A stretch of DNA of 11,016 nt from a bacterium (GCA_021780625.1 JAJXYI010000063.1:1-11016); one strand, 5' to 3'. Numbered from the stretch's first letter, positions 1 through 6,728 are shown. Notes: a model not told the origin generated them from the letters alone. Made by a program: numbers and translations.

Positions 1-1425
1 CGGCACTCGGGCGAGGCCCTGCTCACCATCATCAACGACATCCTCGACTTCTCGAAGATCGAGTCGGGCAAGATGGAGCTCGAGCGCATGCCGTTCGACC
101 TGAGCATCTGCGTCGAGGAGGCCATCGAGCTGTTCGCCGTCCAGGCAGCGGCGAAGCGCCTGGAGCTCGCGTATCATGTGGACCGTGACGTGCCAGCCAC
201 CGTACTCGGCGACGTGACGCGCCTGCGGCAGGTGCTCGTCAATCTCGTCAACAACGCGATCAAGTTCACGCAGAAGGGCAGCATCTCGGTGGAAGTGCGC
301 CGGGCTCCGGGCGATCCGGCGGAACTCGGCGTGCCGCCCGGTCGCGAGCTGCTCGAGTTCACGGTCCGCGACACCGGCATCGGCATTCCGCCCGACCGGG
401 TGAACCGGCTGTTCAAGGTCTTCAGCCAGGTCGACTCGTCGACCACGCGCAAATACGGCGGCACCGGCCTGGGCCTCGCGATCTGCGAGCGGCTCTGCTC
501 GCTGATGGGAGGAACGATCCGGGTCGAGAGCACGGAGGGCGCGGGCTCCGCCTTCGTGTTCACCATTCAGACCGAGGCCGCGCCCAACGTGCACGCCGAG
601 CGCCTGCCTCCGCTGCCTCCCGCCCTGCAGCAGCGCCGCATGCTCGCGATCGAGGACCACCCCGTCGCCCAGCGCCGCCTGTGCTCCCTGCTCGAGGCCT
701 GGGGCGTCAACGTCGCCGCCACCAGCGACCCCGCCGATGCCCAGAAGCTCGCCGCGACCTCGAACGAACCGCCCAGCCTCGTGCTCGTGGATTACGACGT
801 CTCGCAGCCCGACGCCTGCTTCGAACGCCTGTCCTCGATCCGCGCCCCGCGCCTCGTGATGCTTCCGTTCGGCTTCGCGCCGCCCGACACGCCGTCCGAC
901 GGGAACGCCTACGCGTTCATCGCGAAGCCGATCCGCTCGGGCAGTCTCTACCAGACGATCTCCAACATCTTCACGGGCGCACAGGCCGCCTCCGCGAGCG
1001 CGGACCAGCCGTCGCACGAACCGCTGCTCGGCGAGCAATTCCCGCTCGATGTCCTGCTCGTCGAAGACAATCCGGTGAACCAGAAGGTAGCCCTCCGATT
1101 CCTCGAGCGACTCGGCTACCGGGCGCACTCCGCGAACAACGGCGTCGAGGCCGTGGCCGCGGTCGAAAGGCATCCGTACCACCTGGTCCTGATGGACCTT
1201 CAGATGCCCGAGATGGACGGTCTCGAGGCGAGCCGCCAGATCCGGCAGCGCATCCTTCCTAGCCGCCAGCCGAAGATCATCGCCCTGACCGCGAATGCGC
1301 TGCACGGCGACCGCGAGCTCTGCATAGCCGCGGGCATGGACGACTACATCACGAAGCCCGTGAAGCTGGCCGAGATCGCCGAAGCCATCAGGCGGCATTT
1401 CGGCACCGCCAAACCGGTCGCCTGA
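1..1425 (+). CDS. Hybrid sensor histidine kinase, 3' part (5' end outside window)
   Basis: The reading frame is open from base 1, giving 474 visible codons; the sensor region and the phospho-accepting His box lie upstream of the window. Codons 1-24 look like the second helix of a HisKA dimerisation domain (INDILDFSKIESGK). A HATPase_c domain follows, with N box (N81, N84, N85), G1 box DTGIGIP (D124) and G2 box GTGLGLAI (from codon 154). Two receiver domains come next. The first (about 214-325) keeps the acidic pair E218/D219, D264 and K309 but has Pro at 289 where Thr/Ser is usual. The second (about 350-470) is canonical: E355/D356, phospho-acceptor D399, T430, K452. No Hpt domain follows, so the phosphate probably passes to a separate Hpt protein or response regulator. 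The architecture resembles BarA/TorS-like kinases. The signal sensed cannot be told from this part. The stop at 1423-1425 faces the convergent queF. Confidence 0.95.
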   Translation, partial: RHSGEALLTIINDILDFSKIESGKMELERMPFDLSICVEEAIELFAVQAAAKRLELAYHVDRDVPATVLGDVTRLRQVLVNLVNNAIKFTQKGSISVEVRRAPGDPAELGVPPGRELLEFTVRDTGIGIPPDRVNRLFKVFSQVDSSTTRKYGGTGLGLAICERLCSLMGGTIRVESTEGAGSAFVFTIQTEAAPNVHAERLPPLPPALQQRRMLAIEDHPVAQRRLCSLLEAWGVNVAATSDPADAQKLAATSNEPPSLVLVDYDVSQPDACFERLSSIRAPRLVMLPFGFAPPDTPSDGNAYAFIAKPIRSGSLYQTISNIFTGAQAASASADQPSHEPLLGEQFPLDVLLVEDNPVNQKVALRFLERLGYRAHSANNGVEAVAAVERHPYHLVLMDLQMPEMDGLEASRQIRQRILPSRQPKIIALTANALHGDRELCIAAGMDDYITKPVKLAEIAEAIRRHFGTAKPVA

Positions 1426-1440
1426 GGCCGGGATTGTAGT

Positions 1441-1611
1441 GAACAGAAGCCAACGAAGGTAACGAAGAACACTCAGGTGTGCTGAGCCTGAAGGTTGGAA
1501 CTGGGCTCAAGGCAGGTCCGCGATTTCGGACTGGTCTCCATTTGACCCAGTCCTGCCAATCCTGGCGCGAGCAGACGACCGACGCTTCGTTCCCTTCGTT
1601 GCCTTCTGTTC
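1441..1611. repeat. Structured inverted-repeat element between convergent genes
   Basis: The arms at 1441-1467 and 1585-1611 are inverted copies of each other, matching at 25 of 27 positions. Each arm is itself built from near-repeats of AAC(A)GAAG every 9-10 bases. The interior carries further inverted pairs: CTCAG/CTGAG at 1472-1476 and 1482-1486 (5-nt loop), ACTGGG(C)TCAA at 1500-1510 with TTGACCCAGT at 1542-1551, and GTCCG/CGGAC at 1516-1520 and 1527-1531. The element fills most of the 225-nt gap between the stops of the kinase and queF and contains no convincing gene. It could be a REP/MITE-like dispersed repeat, a bidirectional terminator, or both. AACGAAG-rich repeats of this kind are, from memory, common in Opitutaceae genomes; copy number cannot be tested here. 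No clear target-site duplication is visible. Confidence 0.75.
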
Positions 1612-1650
1612 AAATCCTCCGCCGAACGCCGGCCGGGCATCCGAGGGTCC

Positions 1651-2007
1651 TCAGCGGCGGCGCGGACGATACTCGGCGGTGATCACCGATGAGAAACCGC
1701 CGCGGGCCTTCCACTTCGCGACCACCGTGAGGCTGCGCGGTTTCAGGGCCGCCGCCAGGTCGTCGCAGATCTTGTTCGTCGCCGCCTCGAAGAAGATGCC
1801 CTCGTTGCGGTAGGCGTGGAAGTAGAGCTTGAGCGACTTCAGTTCGACGCAGACCTTGTCCGCCACATAGCGCACCACGATCTCCGCAAAATCGGGATGC
1901 CCGGTCTTCGGGCACAGCGAGGTGAATTCGTGATGCGTGTGCTCAATGACGTAGTCGCGCTTGGGCTGCGGATTGGGAAAGACTTCCAGGATCTTAGGGT
2001 CGGCCAT
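1651..2007 (-). CDS. queF: NADPH-dependent 7-cyano-7-deazaguanine reductase, short (type I) form
   Basis: QueF reduces the nitrile of preQ0 to the amine of preQ1 with NADPH, a late cytosolic step in making the queuosine tRNA base. The 118-residue protein shows the T-fold signatures: the nucleophilic Cys32 in SLCPKTG, Asp39 seven residues later (the spacing of the Bacillus catalytic pair), the family motif CVELKSLKLY (53-62), and the substrate-binding Glu74 in GIFFEAATN. Where Bacillus-type enzymes read FHE, this protein reads FFE. It is a unimodular enzyme, shorter than the Bacillus protein. The ATG at 2007 is chosen because homology begins right after it and a GAGG lies nine bases upstream (2017-2020); the longer frame to 2121 would run into cheX. 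It follows cheX by 65 nt on the same strand. No other queuosine gene and no preQ1 riboswitch was seen nearby. Confidence 0.93.
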   Translation of the reverse strand: MADPKILEVFPNPQPKRDYVIEHTHHEFTSLCPKTGHPDFAEIVVRYVADKVCVELKSLKLYFHAYRNEGIFFEAATNKICDDLAAALKPRSLTVVAKWKARGGFSSVITAEYRPRRR

Positions 2008-2072
2008 GGCGCAGAGCCTCGACCATCCCCGGCCGGGAATCCAGTTCGAAGCGAGCCCGAACGCGCCGGAAC

Positions 2073-2582
2073 TCACTCCTCCTGCATGTGGAGGTCCGCC
2101 GTGATCGGCGCACCGGCGCACTCGAAGGTGTACACATAACGGGTCGCACCCTTGATCGATGAGATCGTGAGATTCTGGCCCCGGACGATGGTGGGCACCG
2201 TGAGTTTGCAGGGGTAGCCCATGTCGGCGATGGTGTTTTTGAAGCCGCCGACCGCCATGTTCGTGATCTCGCCCAGGGCGTCGGTCACTGCATCCGAGCC
2301 GTGCTCGGCGAGCTCCTGCGGCTGCAGCCCCAGCATGTGGCAGGCGAGCGTCCGGGCAAGATCCTCGGACATGGCCAGATAAACGATGCCGTTGATCTTT
2401 CCGCCAAATCCGACGTTACCGATGATTTGCGAGTCCGATTCCGGAACGGTCGCCGACTCGGGCGACTCGCGGCGGACGAACTTAAGGTCGAGCCGCAACA
2501 TCACCTGGAAGACGCTGCTCATGCCCTTAACGAGGCAGTCCTGGATCGTGTCGTCGGTGATGCGGGTCTTGTCGAAAGACAT
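2073..2582 (-). CDS. cheX: CheX-like chemotaxis phosphatase
   Basis: A 169-residue soluble protein of the CheC/CheX/FliY phosphatase family. The diagnostic helix reads DALGEITNMAVGGFKN (101-116), with the catalytic Glu105 and Asn108 that in this family position water to dephosphorylate CheY-P. A single such helix and the overall length fit CheX, which normally works as a homodimer, better than two-helix CheC. Other family-like stretches are IIGNVGFGGKINGIVYLAM (53-71) and PTIVRGQN (130-137). The ATG at 2582 is preferred; upstream codons in the longer frame (to 2747) run into the dehydrogenase gene and look non-coding. No Shine-Dalgarno sequence is visible before it. No other chemotaxis gene is in the window, so the target is unknown; it may be CheY or a receiver domain of another pathway. 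Confidence 0.85.
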   Translation of the reverse strand: MSFDKTRITDDTIQDCLVKGMSSVFQVMLRLDLKFVRRESPESATVPESDSQIIGNVGFGGKINGIVYLAMSEDLARTLACHMLGLQPQELAEHGSDAVTDALGEITNMAVGGFKNTIADMGYPCKLTVPTIVRGQNLTISSIKGATRYVYTFECAGAPITADLHMQEE

Positions 2583-2640
2583 GGATGGGGTCGTGGTGGG
2601 GCTCGGAATGATTAATCGGTGAAGCGGGAACGAGGGCGAC

Positions 2641-2664
2641 AAAAAAAACCGGCCGCCCCCGTTT
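2641..2664 (-). terminator. Possible weak intrinsic terminator after the dehydrogenase gene
   Basis: Twelve bases past the dehydrogenase stop the minus strand reads AAACGG, a 6-nt GC-rich loop, then CCGGTTT, and runs into eight T residues (2648 down to 2641). The stem is short and has one bulged G, so termination would be partial at best. If it works, it would separate cheX-queF from the four upstream genes. Confidence 0.35.
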
Positions 2665-2676
2665 CCATCATGACGC

Positions 2677-3513
2677 TCAGTCCGCTTGCTGGAGCAGGCG
2701 GATGAGCGCGCAGTAATCGGCGTCGCCCATTCCGCGCGCCTCGGCAAGCTTGAGCCGCTCGCGCACTGCCTCCAGCAGGGGATAGTCGGCGCAGCCCGCG
2801 GTGGCGGAGGCGAGCCGCATGTCCTTGTGCATGTGCTTCACCGAGAACTGGGGGTCGTAGTTGCCGGCGCGGAGCTTCAGCTCCTTCATCTTCGCCAGTG
2901 GCGAATAGCCCGCGTTTTTCGCGAGCACGTCGAAGTAGGTCTCGTCGGAAATCCCCGCCTTGCGCGCGAACGTGAGGCTCTCGCTGAGCGCCTCCATCTG
3001 CACGGCGAGGTTGAGGTTCATCGCCAGCTTGATGGCGGCGGCCTGTTCGCCCGTTCCGATCGTGAACTGGACTTCGGAGACGAGGCGCAGCAGAGGCAGC
3101 ACGGCGTCGATGTCCGCGGGCGCGCCACCCATAAAATACACCGTCTTGCCCTCCTCGGCGGCCGGTTTGCTTCCCGTGAAGGGGCATTCGACGTAGTGGG
3201 CGCCGGTCGCCTGGACCATCGCCTGGAAGCGCGCGCTGCTTTCCGGATCGATGGTGCTCGATTGCACCACGTATTTGCCCGGTCCAAGCGCGGGGACGAT
3301 CGCCTTGAGCACCAACTCCACCGCGGCCGGGTCGGCCACCACGATCTGGGTCACGTCCGCCGCGGCGGCCACTTCCGCGGGGCTCGTTTTCCACGCGGGC
3401 GCCGAGGGTTTCGGGCTGCGATTCCAGGTGCCGACAAGCTGTCCCGCCACCGAGTAGCGATGGGCCCAGGCGCCTCCAATGATGCCAAGTCCGATGACTC
3501 CGATCGTTTTCAT
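2677..3513 (-). CDS. NAD(P)-dependent beta-hydroxyacid dehydrogenase (glyoxylate/succinic semialdehyde reductase type)
   Basis: This 278-residue protein belongs to the 3-hydroxyisobutyrate dehydrogenase / 6-phosphogluconate dehydrogenase-like family, which interconverts beta-hydroxyacids and semialdehydes or keto acids. The N-terminal Rossmann fold has G8-L-G10-I-I-G13. N31-R32-S33 at the end of the second strand is the kind of motif linked to NADPH preference. The STID segment (86-89) and the substrate loop P111-F-T-G-S-K-P (with G114-S115-K116) follow. The catalytic Lys162 and Asn166 lie in AIKLAMN. The GSK-PAxEG loop resembles glyoxylate/succinic-semialdehyde reductases (GLYR/GHBDH) more than valine-pathway enzymes, but the substrate is not proven. 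The start at 3513 places M just before the fold; the longer frame to 3555 adds 14 unlike residues. It lies 42 nt downstream of the nucleoside phosphorylase gene and has no clear Shine-Dalgarno sequence. Confidence 0.9.
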   Translation of the reverse strand: MKTIGVIGLGIIGGAWAHRYSVAGQLVGTWNRSPKPSAPAWKTSPAEVAAAADVTQIVVADPAAVELVLKAIVPALGPGKYVVQSSTIDPESSARFQAMVQATGAHYVECPFTGSKPAAEEGKTVYFMGGAPADIDAVLPLLRLVSEVQFTIGTGEQAAAIKLAMNLNLAVQMEALSESLTFARKAGISDETYFDVLAKNAGYSPLAKMKELKLRAGNYDPQFSVKHMHKDMRLASATAGCADYPLLEAVRERLKLAEARGMGDADYCALIRLLQQAD

Positions 3514-3555
3514 ATGCGTTTTCGTGTTTAAGAAAAGTGCGGCTCGTTCGACCAC

Positions 3556-4254
3556 TCAGCCGAGGATTTCAAGCATGCGCTCAAACAGGCGGTTGACCCT
3601 GCGCTGGTTCGCGCGCACGAGGTCGCGGAACTTGGCGAAGTCGATCTCCGTGTCGCAGAGCCCGTTCGCGTAGTTGTCCACCAGCGCGAGGCTGTTGTAG
3701 GACAGGCCGAGCTCAGTGCACAGGTCCGCCTCGTGCGCGGCGGTCATCCCAATCACGTCCCCCCAATCGCGGACAACCCGGATCTCCGCCTTCGTCTCGA
3801 AGCGCGGTCCGCGCATCTGGACGTAGGTTTTGCCCGTCCTGATCTCGAACTCGGGCGCGAGCTTCTCGACGAGCAGCGGGATCAGCGTGTTGGCGATGCC
3901 CGGTGCGCCGCCCTTCAGCTCGTCGTCGAAATAGGTCGCCGGCCCCTGCTGCAGGCACACGTAGTCGCTGCAGGAGACGAAGGTGCCCGGGGGCAGCTCC
4001 GGCTTGAGCGAGCCCACCGAATTCAGCGACACGACCTGCGCAAAGCCGAGGTCGTGCAGCGCCCGGACGTTGGCGCGGTGATTGATGCTGTGCGGCGGCC
4101 GCGGCACCCCGGGGCCGTGGCGGTTCACGAGCACGAAGTCGCCGCTGCGGCGGTAGTCCACCCTGCCATACGCCGTGTCCACCGAGCTCCGCTCCCAGGA
4201 GGCGAAGAGGTCCGAGTTGACGATGCTGGTGCCGCTGATGAAGGCGACTTTCAT
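3556..4254 (-). CDS. MTAP/PNP-family nucleoside phosphorylase, probably 6-oxopurine or methylthioinosine type
   Basis: Phosphorolysis of a purine nucleoside to base plus (deoxy/methylthio)ribose-1-phosphate is the family reaction. The 232-residue protein has the phosphate-loop region SGTS (7-10), the block around HGPGVPRPPHSINHRANVRAL, the GSLKPELPPG turn, and the active-site block QMRGPRFETKAEIR...DVIGMTAAHEADL typical of trimeric MTAP/PNP enzymes. Near the end, LVDNYANGL replaces the DYD pair that recognises the 6-amino group in human-type MTAP. An Asn here fits 6-oxopurine or 5'-methylthioinosine phosphorylases, so plain adenosine-type activity is less likely; this is inferred from motif comparison. 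The start at 4254 is where homology begins; the frame continues upstream but overlaps amrS. An 11-bp hairpin ends two bases before this ATG. The gene lies 53 nt after amrS and 42 nt before the dehydrogenase. Confidence 0.88.
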   Translation of the reverse strand: MKVAFISGTSIVNSDLFASWERSSVDTAYGRVDYRRSGDFVLVNRHGPGVPRPPHSINHRANVRALHDLGFAQVVSLNSVGSLKPELPPGTFVSCSDYVCLQQGPATYFDDELKGGAPGIANTLIPLLVEKLAPEFEIRTGKTYVQMRGPRFETKAEIRVVRDWGDVIGMTAAHEADLCTELGLSYNSLALVDNYANGLCDTEIDFAKFRDLVRANQRRVNRLFERMLEILG

Positions 4255-4256
4255 GG

Positions 4257-4282
4257 CCGTATCCACGACGCCGTGAATACGG
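4257..4282 (-). promoter_or_regulatory. Stem-loop abutting the nucleoside phosphorylase start codon
   Basis: On the minus-strand transcript CCGUAUUCACG (4282-4272) pairs with CGUGGAUACGG (4267-4257) around the 4-nt loop GCGU: 11 consecutive pairs, one of them U-G. The stem ends two bases before the AUG at 4254, covering the whole region where a ribosome-binding site would sit. Read on the plus strand, the U-G pair becomes a C-A mismatch, so the fold is more complete in the sense transcript. It could hold down translation initiation, stabilise the processed 5' end of the downstream message, or act as an attenuator; no T-tract follows, so it is not a standard terminator. Function is inferred. 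Confidence 0.6.
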
Positions 4283-4307
4283 ACCGCAACGCAAAAAAGC
4301 GCGGTGC

Positions 4308-5348
4308 TCAGGAGGAAAATACGCCCGCCAGGCGCCGGCCGCACCGCGGACAGCGGCCATCCTCCAGACGGCTGCGGGTGACCTCGAATCCGTTCCGCTC
4401 GACCAGCACCGCACCGCACCCCGCGCAGCGGGTCGCGGAGCCGCCGGGGTCGCGGACATTTCCGGTGTACACATGCCGGACCCCTGCCGAAAGCGCGATG
4501 GACCGCGCGGCGGCGAGTGTCGCGGGCGGCGTCCGCGGCACGTCGAGCATGCGGAAGTCCGGATGAAAGGCGGTGAAGTGCCACGGCACCTCCGCACCGA
4601 GGTGCGCAACAAACCACTCGGCGGCCCGCGCCACCTCGTCGGCACCGTCGTTCAGTCCCGGTATCAACAATGTGGTGACCTCGAGCCAGGGCCTCCCGCG
4701 CGCCGCCACCGCCTCGAGGGTCTCGAGCACGGGCTGCAGGCGGCCCAGGCACTGGCACCGGTAGAACGCGTCGGTAAACGCCTTGAGATCCACGTTCGCC
4801 GCGTCCATCGCGTCGAAAAACTCGTTACGCGCACCGGGCTCGATGTAGCCGGCCGTCACCGCCACCGGCGCGATGCCGCGCTCCCGGCAGGCATGCGCCA
4901 CGTCGATCACGTACTCGGCGGAGATCACCGGGTCGTTGTAGGTGAACGCCACCGCACGGCACCCATGGCGCAGCGCGAGGTCCGCCACCGCCCCGGGAGA
5001 GATCGCGGGAAGCAGCGCGGCGAGCGACTCCGCCTTGCTGATGCCCCAGTTCTGGCAGTACCGGCAGCCCAGGTTGCAGCCCACTGCGCCAAACGATAGG
5101 GCCCGGCTCCCGGGATAGAAGTGGTACAGCGGCTTCTTCTCGATCGGGTCGGCGCAGAATCCACTCGCGCGTCCGTAGGAATCGCTCACCAGCTCCGCCC
5201 CCCGCCTGCGCCGCACCACGCAAAAGCCGCGCTGGCCGTCAGACAGCTTGCAGCGCCTCGGGCACAGCATGCACTCGAGCCGTCCGTCCGCCCGGGGCAT
5301 CCACCACCGGGCGGGCCGGCCTTCGAACCCTTCCGGCACAGGTGTCAT
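4308..5348 (-). CDS. amrS: AmmeMemoRadiSam system radical SAM enzyme
   Basis: A 346-residue radical SAM protein. The [4Fe-4S] cluster motif CxxxCxxC is C91-NLG-C95-RY-C98, followed by QNW, which is characteristic of this family and of pyruvate-formate-lyase-activating-enzyme relatives. An N-terminal cysteine block (C26, C29, C33, C43; ECMLCPRRCKLSDGQRGFC) precedes it and may bind a second metal centre. Further family stretches are FTYNDPVI, VDLKAF and the HFTAFHPD segment. The C-terminus carries two CxxC pairs (C308/C311 and C333/C336), which look like a zinc ribbon. The start at 5348 is fixed by a four-base ATGA overlap with the amrA stop (5345-5348), a sign of translational coupling. The enzyme presumably cleaves SAM to a 5'-deoxyadenosyl radical acting on a substrate handled by the AMMECR1/LigB partner; the actual reaction is, to my knowledge, not established. 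The nucleoside phosphorylase lies next downstream. Confidence 0.95.
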   Translation of the reverse strand: MTPVPEGFEGRPARWWMPRADGRLECMLCPRRCKLSDGQRGFCVVRRRRGAELVSDSYGRASGFCADPIEKKPLYHFYPGSRALSFGAVGCNLGCRYCQNWGISKAESLAALLPAISPGAVADLALRHGCRAVAFTYNDPVISAEYVIDVAHACRERGIAPVAVTAGYIEPGARNEFFDAMDAANVDLKAFTDAFYRCQCLGRLQPVLETLEAVAARGRPWLEVTTLLIPGLNDGADEVARAAEWFVAHLGAEVPWHFTAFHPDFRMLDVPRTPPATLAAARSIALSAGVRHVYTGNVRDPGGSATRCAGCGAVLVERNGFEVTRSRLEDGRCPRCGRRLAGVFSS

Positions 5349-6718
5349 GACCGTCCTCCAGGCGATTCGTCCTCGAAGCACTCGGCGGTGAACCGGAACA
5401 GCTCGACCTCCTCCCACGGCGCGATGCCCGCCTTTCGACGCGCGATCGCCAGCTGCTGCTTGACGGTGTCCACGCCTTCCAGGTCCGGCAAGAGCACGCC
5501 GCGCCGCCCATCCTCCGCCCGGACGACCAGGCCATACAGCCTGGGATCCAGCGCCGATGCATCATCGACGGGCTCGAGTTCACCGAGGACGGTCACCTCC
5601 GTGCGCAATCCAGGGAGGTCCACGCGCGTCACCGGCGCAAACCGCCGGTCCTCCAACACCGCCAGCGCATAGCGCCAGGTCTCGTGCACCAGGTCGGTTT
5701 GGGTAGGTTTCAGCGAGCCGATGCAGCCCCGGAGCTGTCCATCGCCGTCGAACAAGGTCACGAACACGCAGCCCTCGACCGAGGCAGGTCCGGCCGCACG
5801 ATAGGCGGGCATCGGGCCACCGCCGGAAAAATGCGTCTCGATCGCCGTGCGGGCCACGCGCGGCAGCTGTCCCAGAGAATCAACTACAAGGGCCGGGGCG
5901 GGCGGCGCGGCCTCCGGTGCCTCGTACAGGACGGCGACCCCGTAGCCCACGCCGAAGGGCGCCTGGTAGCTAAGCACCCGGTGACCCTCGCTGCGCCCCC
6001 CGATCGCGGCGACCACGGCGCGCGTGGGCTCCACCACGTCCTCGGCCGCGAGCGACTCCAGGGCCTGGTCGAGAGCGGTCAGGCGCGCAAAGGCGCCCTG
6101 CTCGATCACCTGCACAAAGTCCTCGTCGAACACATGCGCCCGCGAGTCGAAACCGCCTGGCGCACCAGGACACAGGCGGTGGCTCATGTCTCCACTCGCG
6201 ATGAGCGCCGTCCGCCTCCCGAGGCCCCGAAGCGCCGATCCGATCACCTCGCCCATGTCCTCGGGCGAGATGCGACCATCGCGCTCCAGGCTGACCACGA
6301 CCGTGAGCCCCCTCCAGCCCGCACGGGAGAGGAACCACAGGGGGACCGCGGCGCCGTGATCGAGCTCGCCTCCAGAAATGCGCCAGGTGCGCAGTCCTGC
6401 GCGGCCCGCCGCCTCCTCGATCGCCGCAACCGCCTCCTCGTCGACCGGCAGGTCTATCCGCTCGCCCGGCGCCGAAAACTGGGAAAAACCGCCCGTCATG
6501 CGGGGCCCCGACCACAGGCCAAACGCGCCCGCCCGGCGGGGCGAATGCGGCGACACCACCAGCACCAGCGACGGATGCACCGCCACCAGCCGCCCAGCGA
6601 GTTCGTCCATCGCCGTCACCGTGTCCTTCACCTCGTCAAAACGAAAGCCCGCCACCTCCGGCACGAGCACCGGAGCGTGCGGAGCAAGTCCCGCAAACGC
6701 GATCGTCGGCATACTCAT
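5345..6718 (-). CDS. amrA: AmmeMemoRadiSam system protein A: LigB/MEMO-like domain fused to AMMECR1
   Basis: A 457-residue two-domain protein. Residues about 1-265 resemble the class III extradiol dioxygenase B-subunit (LigB/MEMO) fold: APHAP with His14, SPHSP with His58, the ELDHGAAVPLWF stretch with His121, SGDMSH with His180, and the VLSYQAPFGVGYGVAV strand. Residues about 273-445 are an AMMECR1 domain with its hallmark RGCIGS at 330-335. This fusion is the form usually annotated AmmeMemoRadiSam protein A, for example in clostridia. Where such proteins often read ECGLR, this one reads VEPTR, with no Cys. The function of the triad is not settled; the human homologues are MEMO1 and AMMECR1. 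The ATG at 6718 is chosen over the second ATG at 6712 because a GGAGG lies five bases upstream. It opens the minus-strand gene run, is divergent from uppS, and overlaps amrS by ATGA. Confidence 0.93.
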   Translation of the reverse strand: MSMPTIAFAGLAPHAPVLVPEVAGFRFDEVKDTVTAMDELAGRLVAVHPSLVLVVSPHSPRRAGAFGLWSGPRMTGGFSQFSAPGERIDLPVDEEAVAAIEEAAGRAGLRTWRISGGELDHGAAVPLWFLSRAGWRGLTVVVSLERDGRISPEDMGEVIGSALRGLGRRTALIASGDMSHRLCPGAPGGFDSRAHVFDEDFVQVIEQGAFARLTALDQALESLAAEDVVEPTRAVVAAIGGRSEGHRVLSYQAPFGVGYGVAVLYEAPEAAPPAPALVVDSLGQLPRVARTAIETHFSGGGPMPAYRAAGPASVEGCVFVTLFDGDGQLRGCIGSLKPTQTDLVHETWRYALAVLEDRRFAPVTRVDLPGLRTEVTVLGELEPVDDASALDPRLYGLVVRAEDGRRGVLLPDLEGVDTVKQQLAIARRKAGIAPWEEVELFRFTAECFEDESPGGRS

Positions 6719-6723
6719 GTTAA

Positions 6724-6728
6724 CCTCC
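6724..6728 (-). promoter_or_regulatory. Ribosome-binding site of amrA
   Basis: GGAGG on the minus strand, five bases before the ATG at 6718. It is the only strong Shine-Dalgarno sequence found in the window, and it decides between the two candidate starts of amrA (6718 rather than 6712). Confidence 0.8.

Noticed and set aside
1479..1682. 67-codon plus-strand frame in the gap after the kinase
   Set aside because: It lies across the inverted-repeat element and into the end of queF, has no ribosome-binding site, and shows no recognisable sequence.
2028..2062. CCCGGCCGGG palindrome and a GTTCG/CGAAC stem between cheX and queF
   Set aside because: The palindrome has no loop, the stem is only five pairs with a 9-nt loop, and no T-tract follows; chance is likely in GC-rich DNA.
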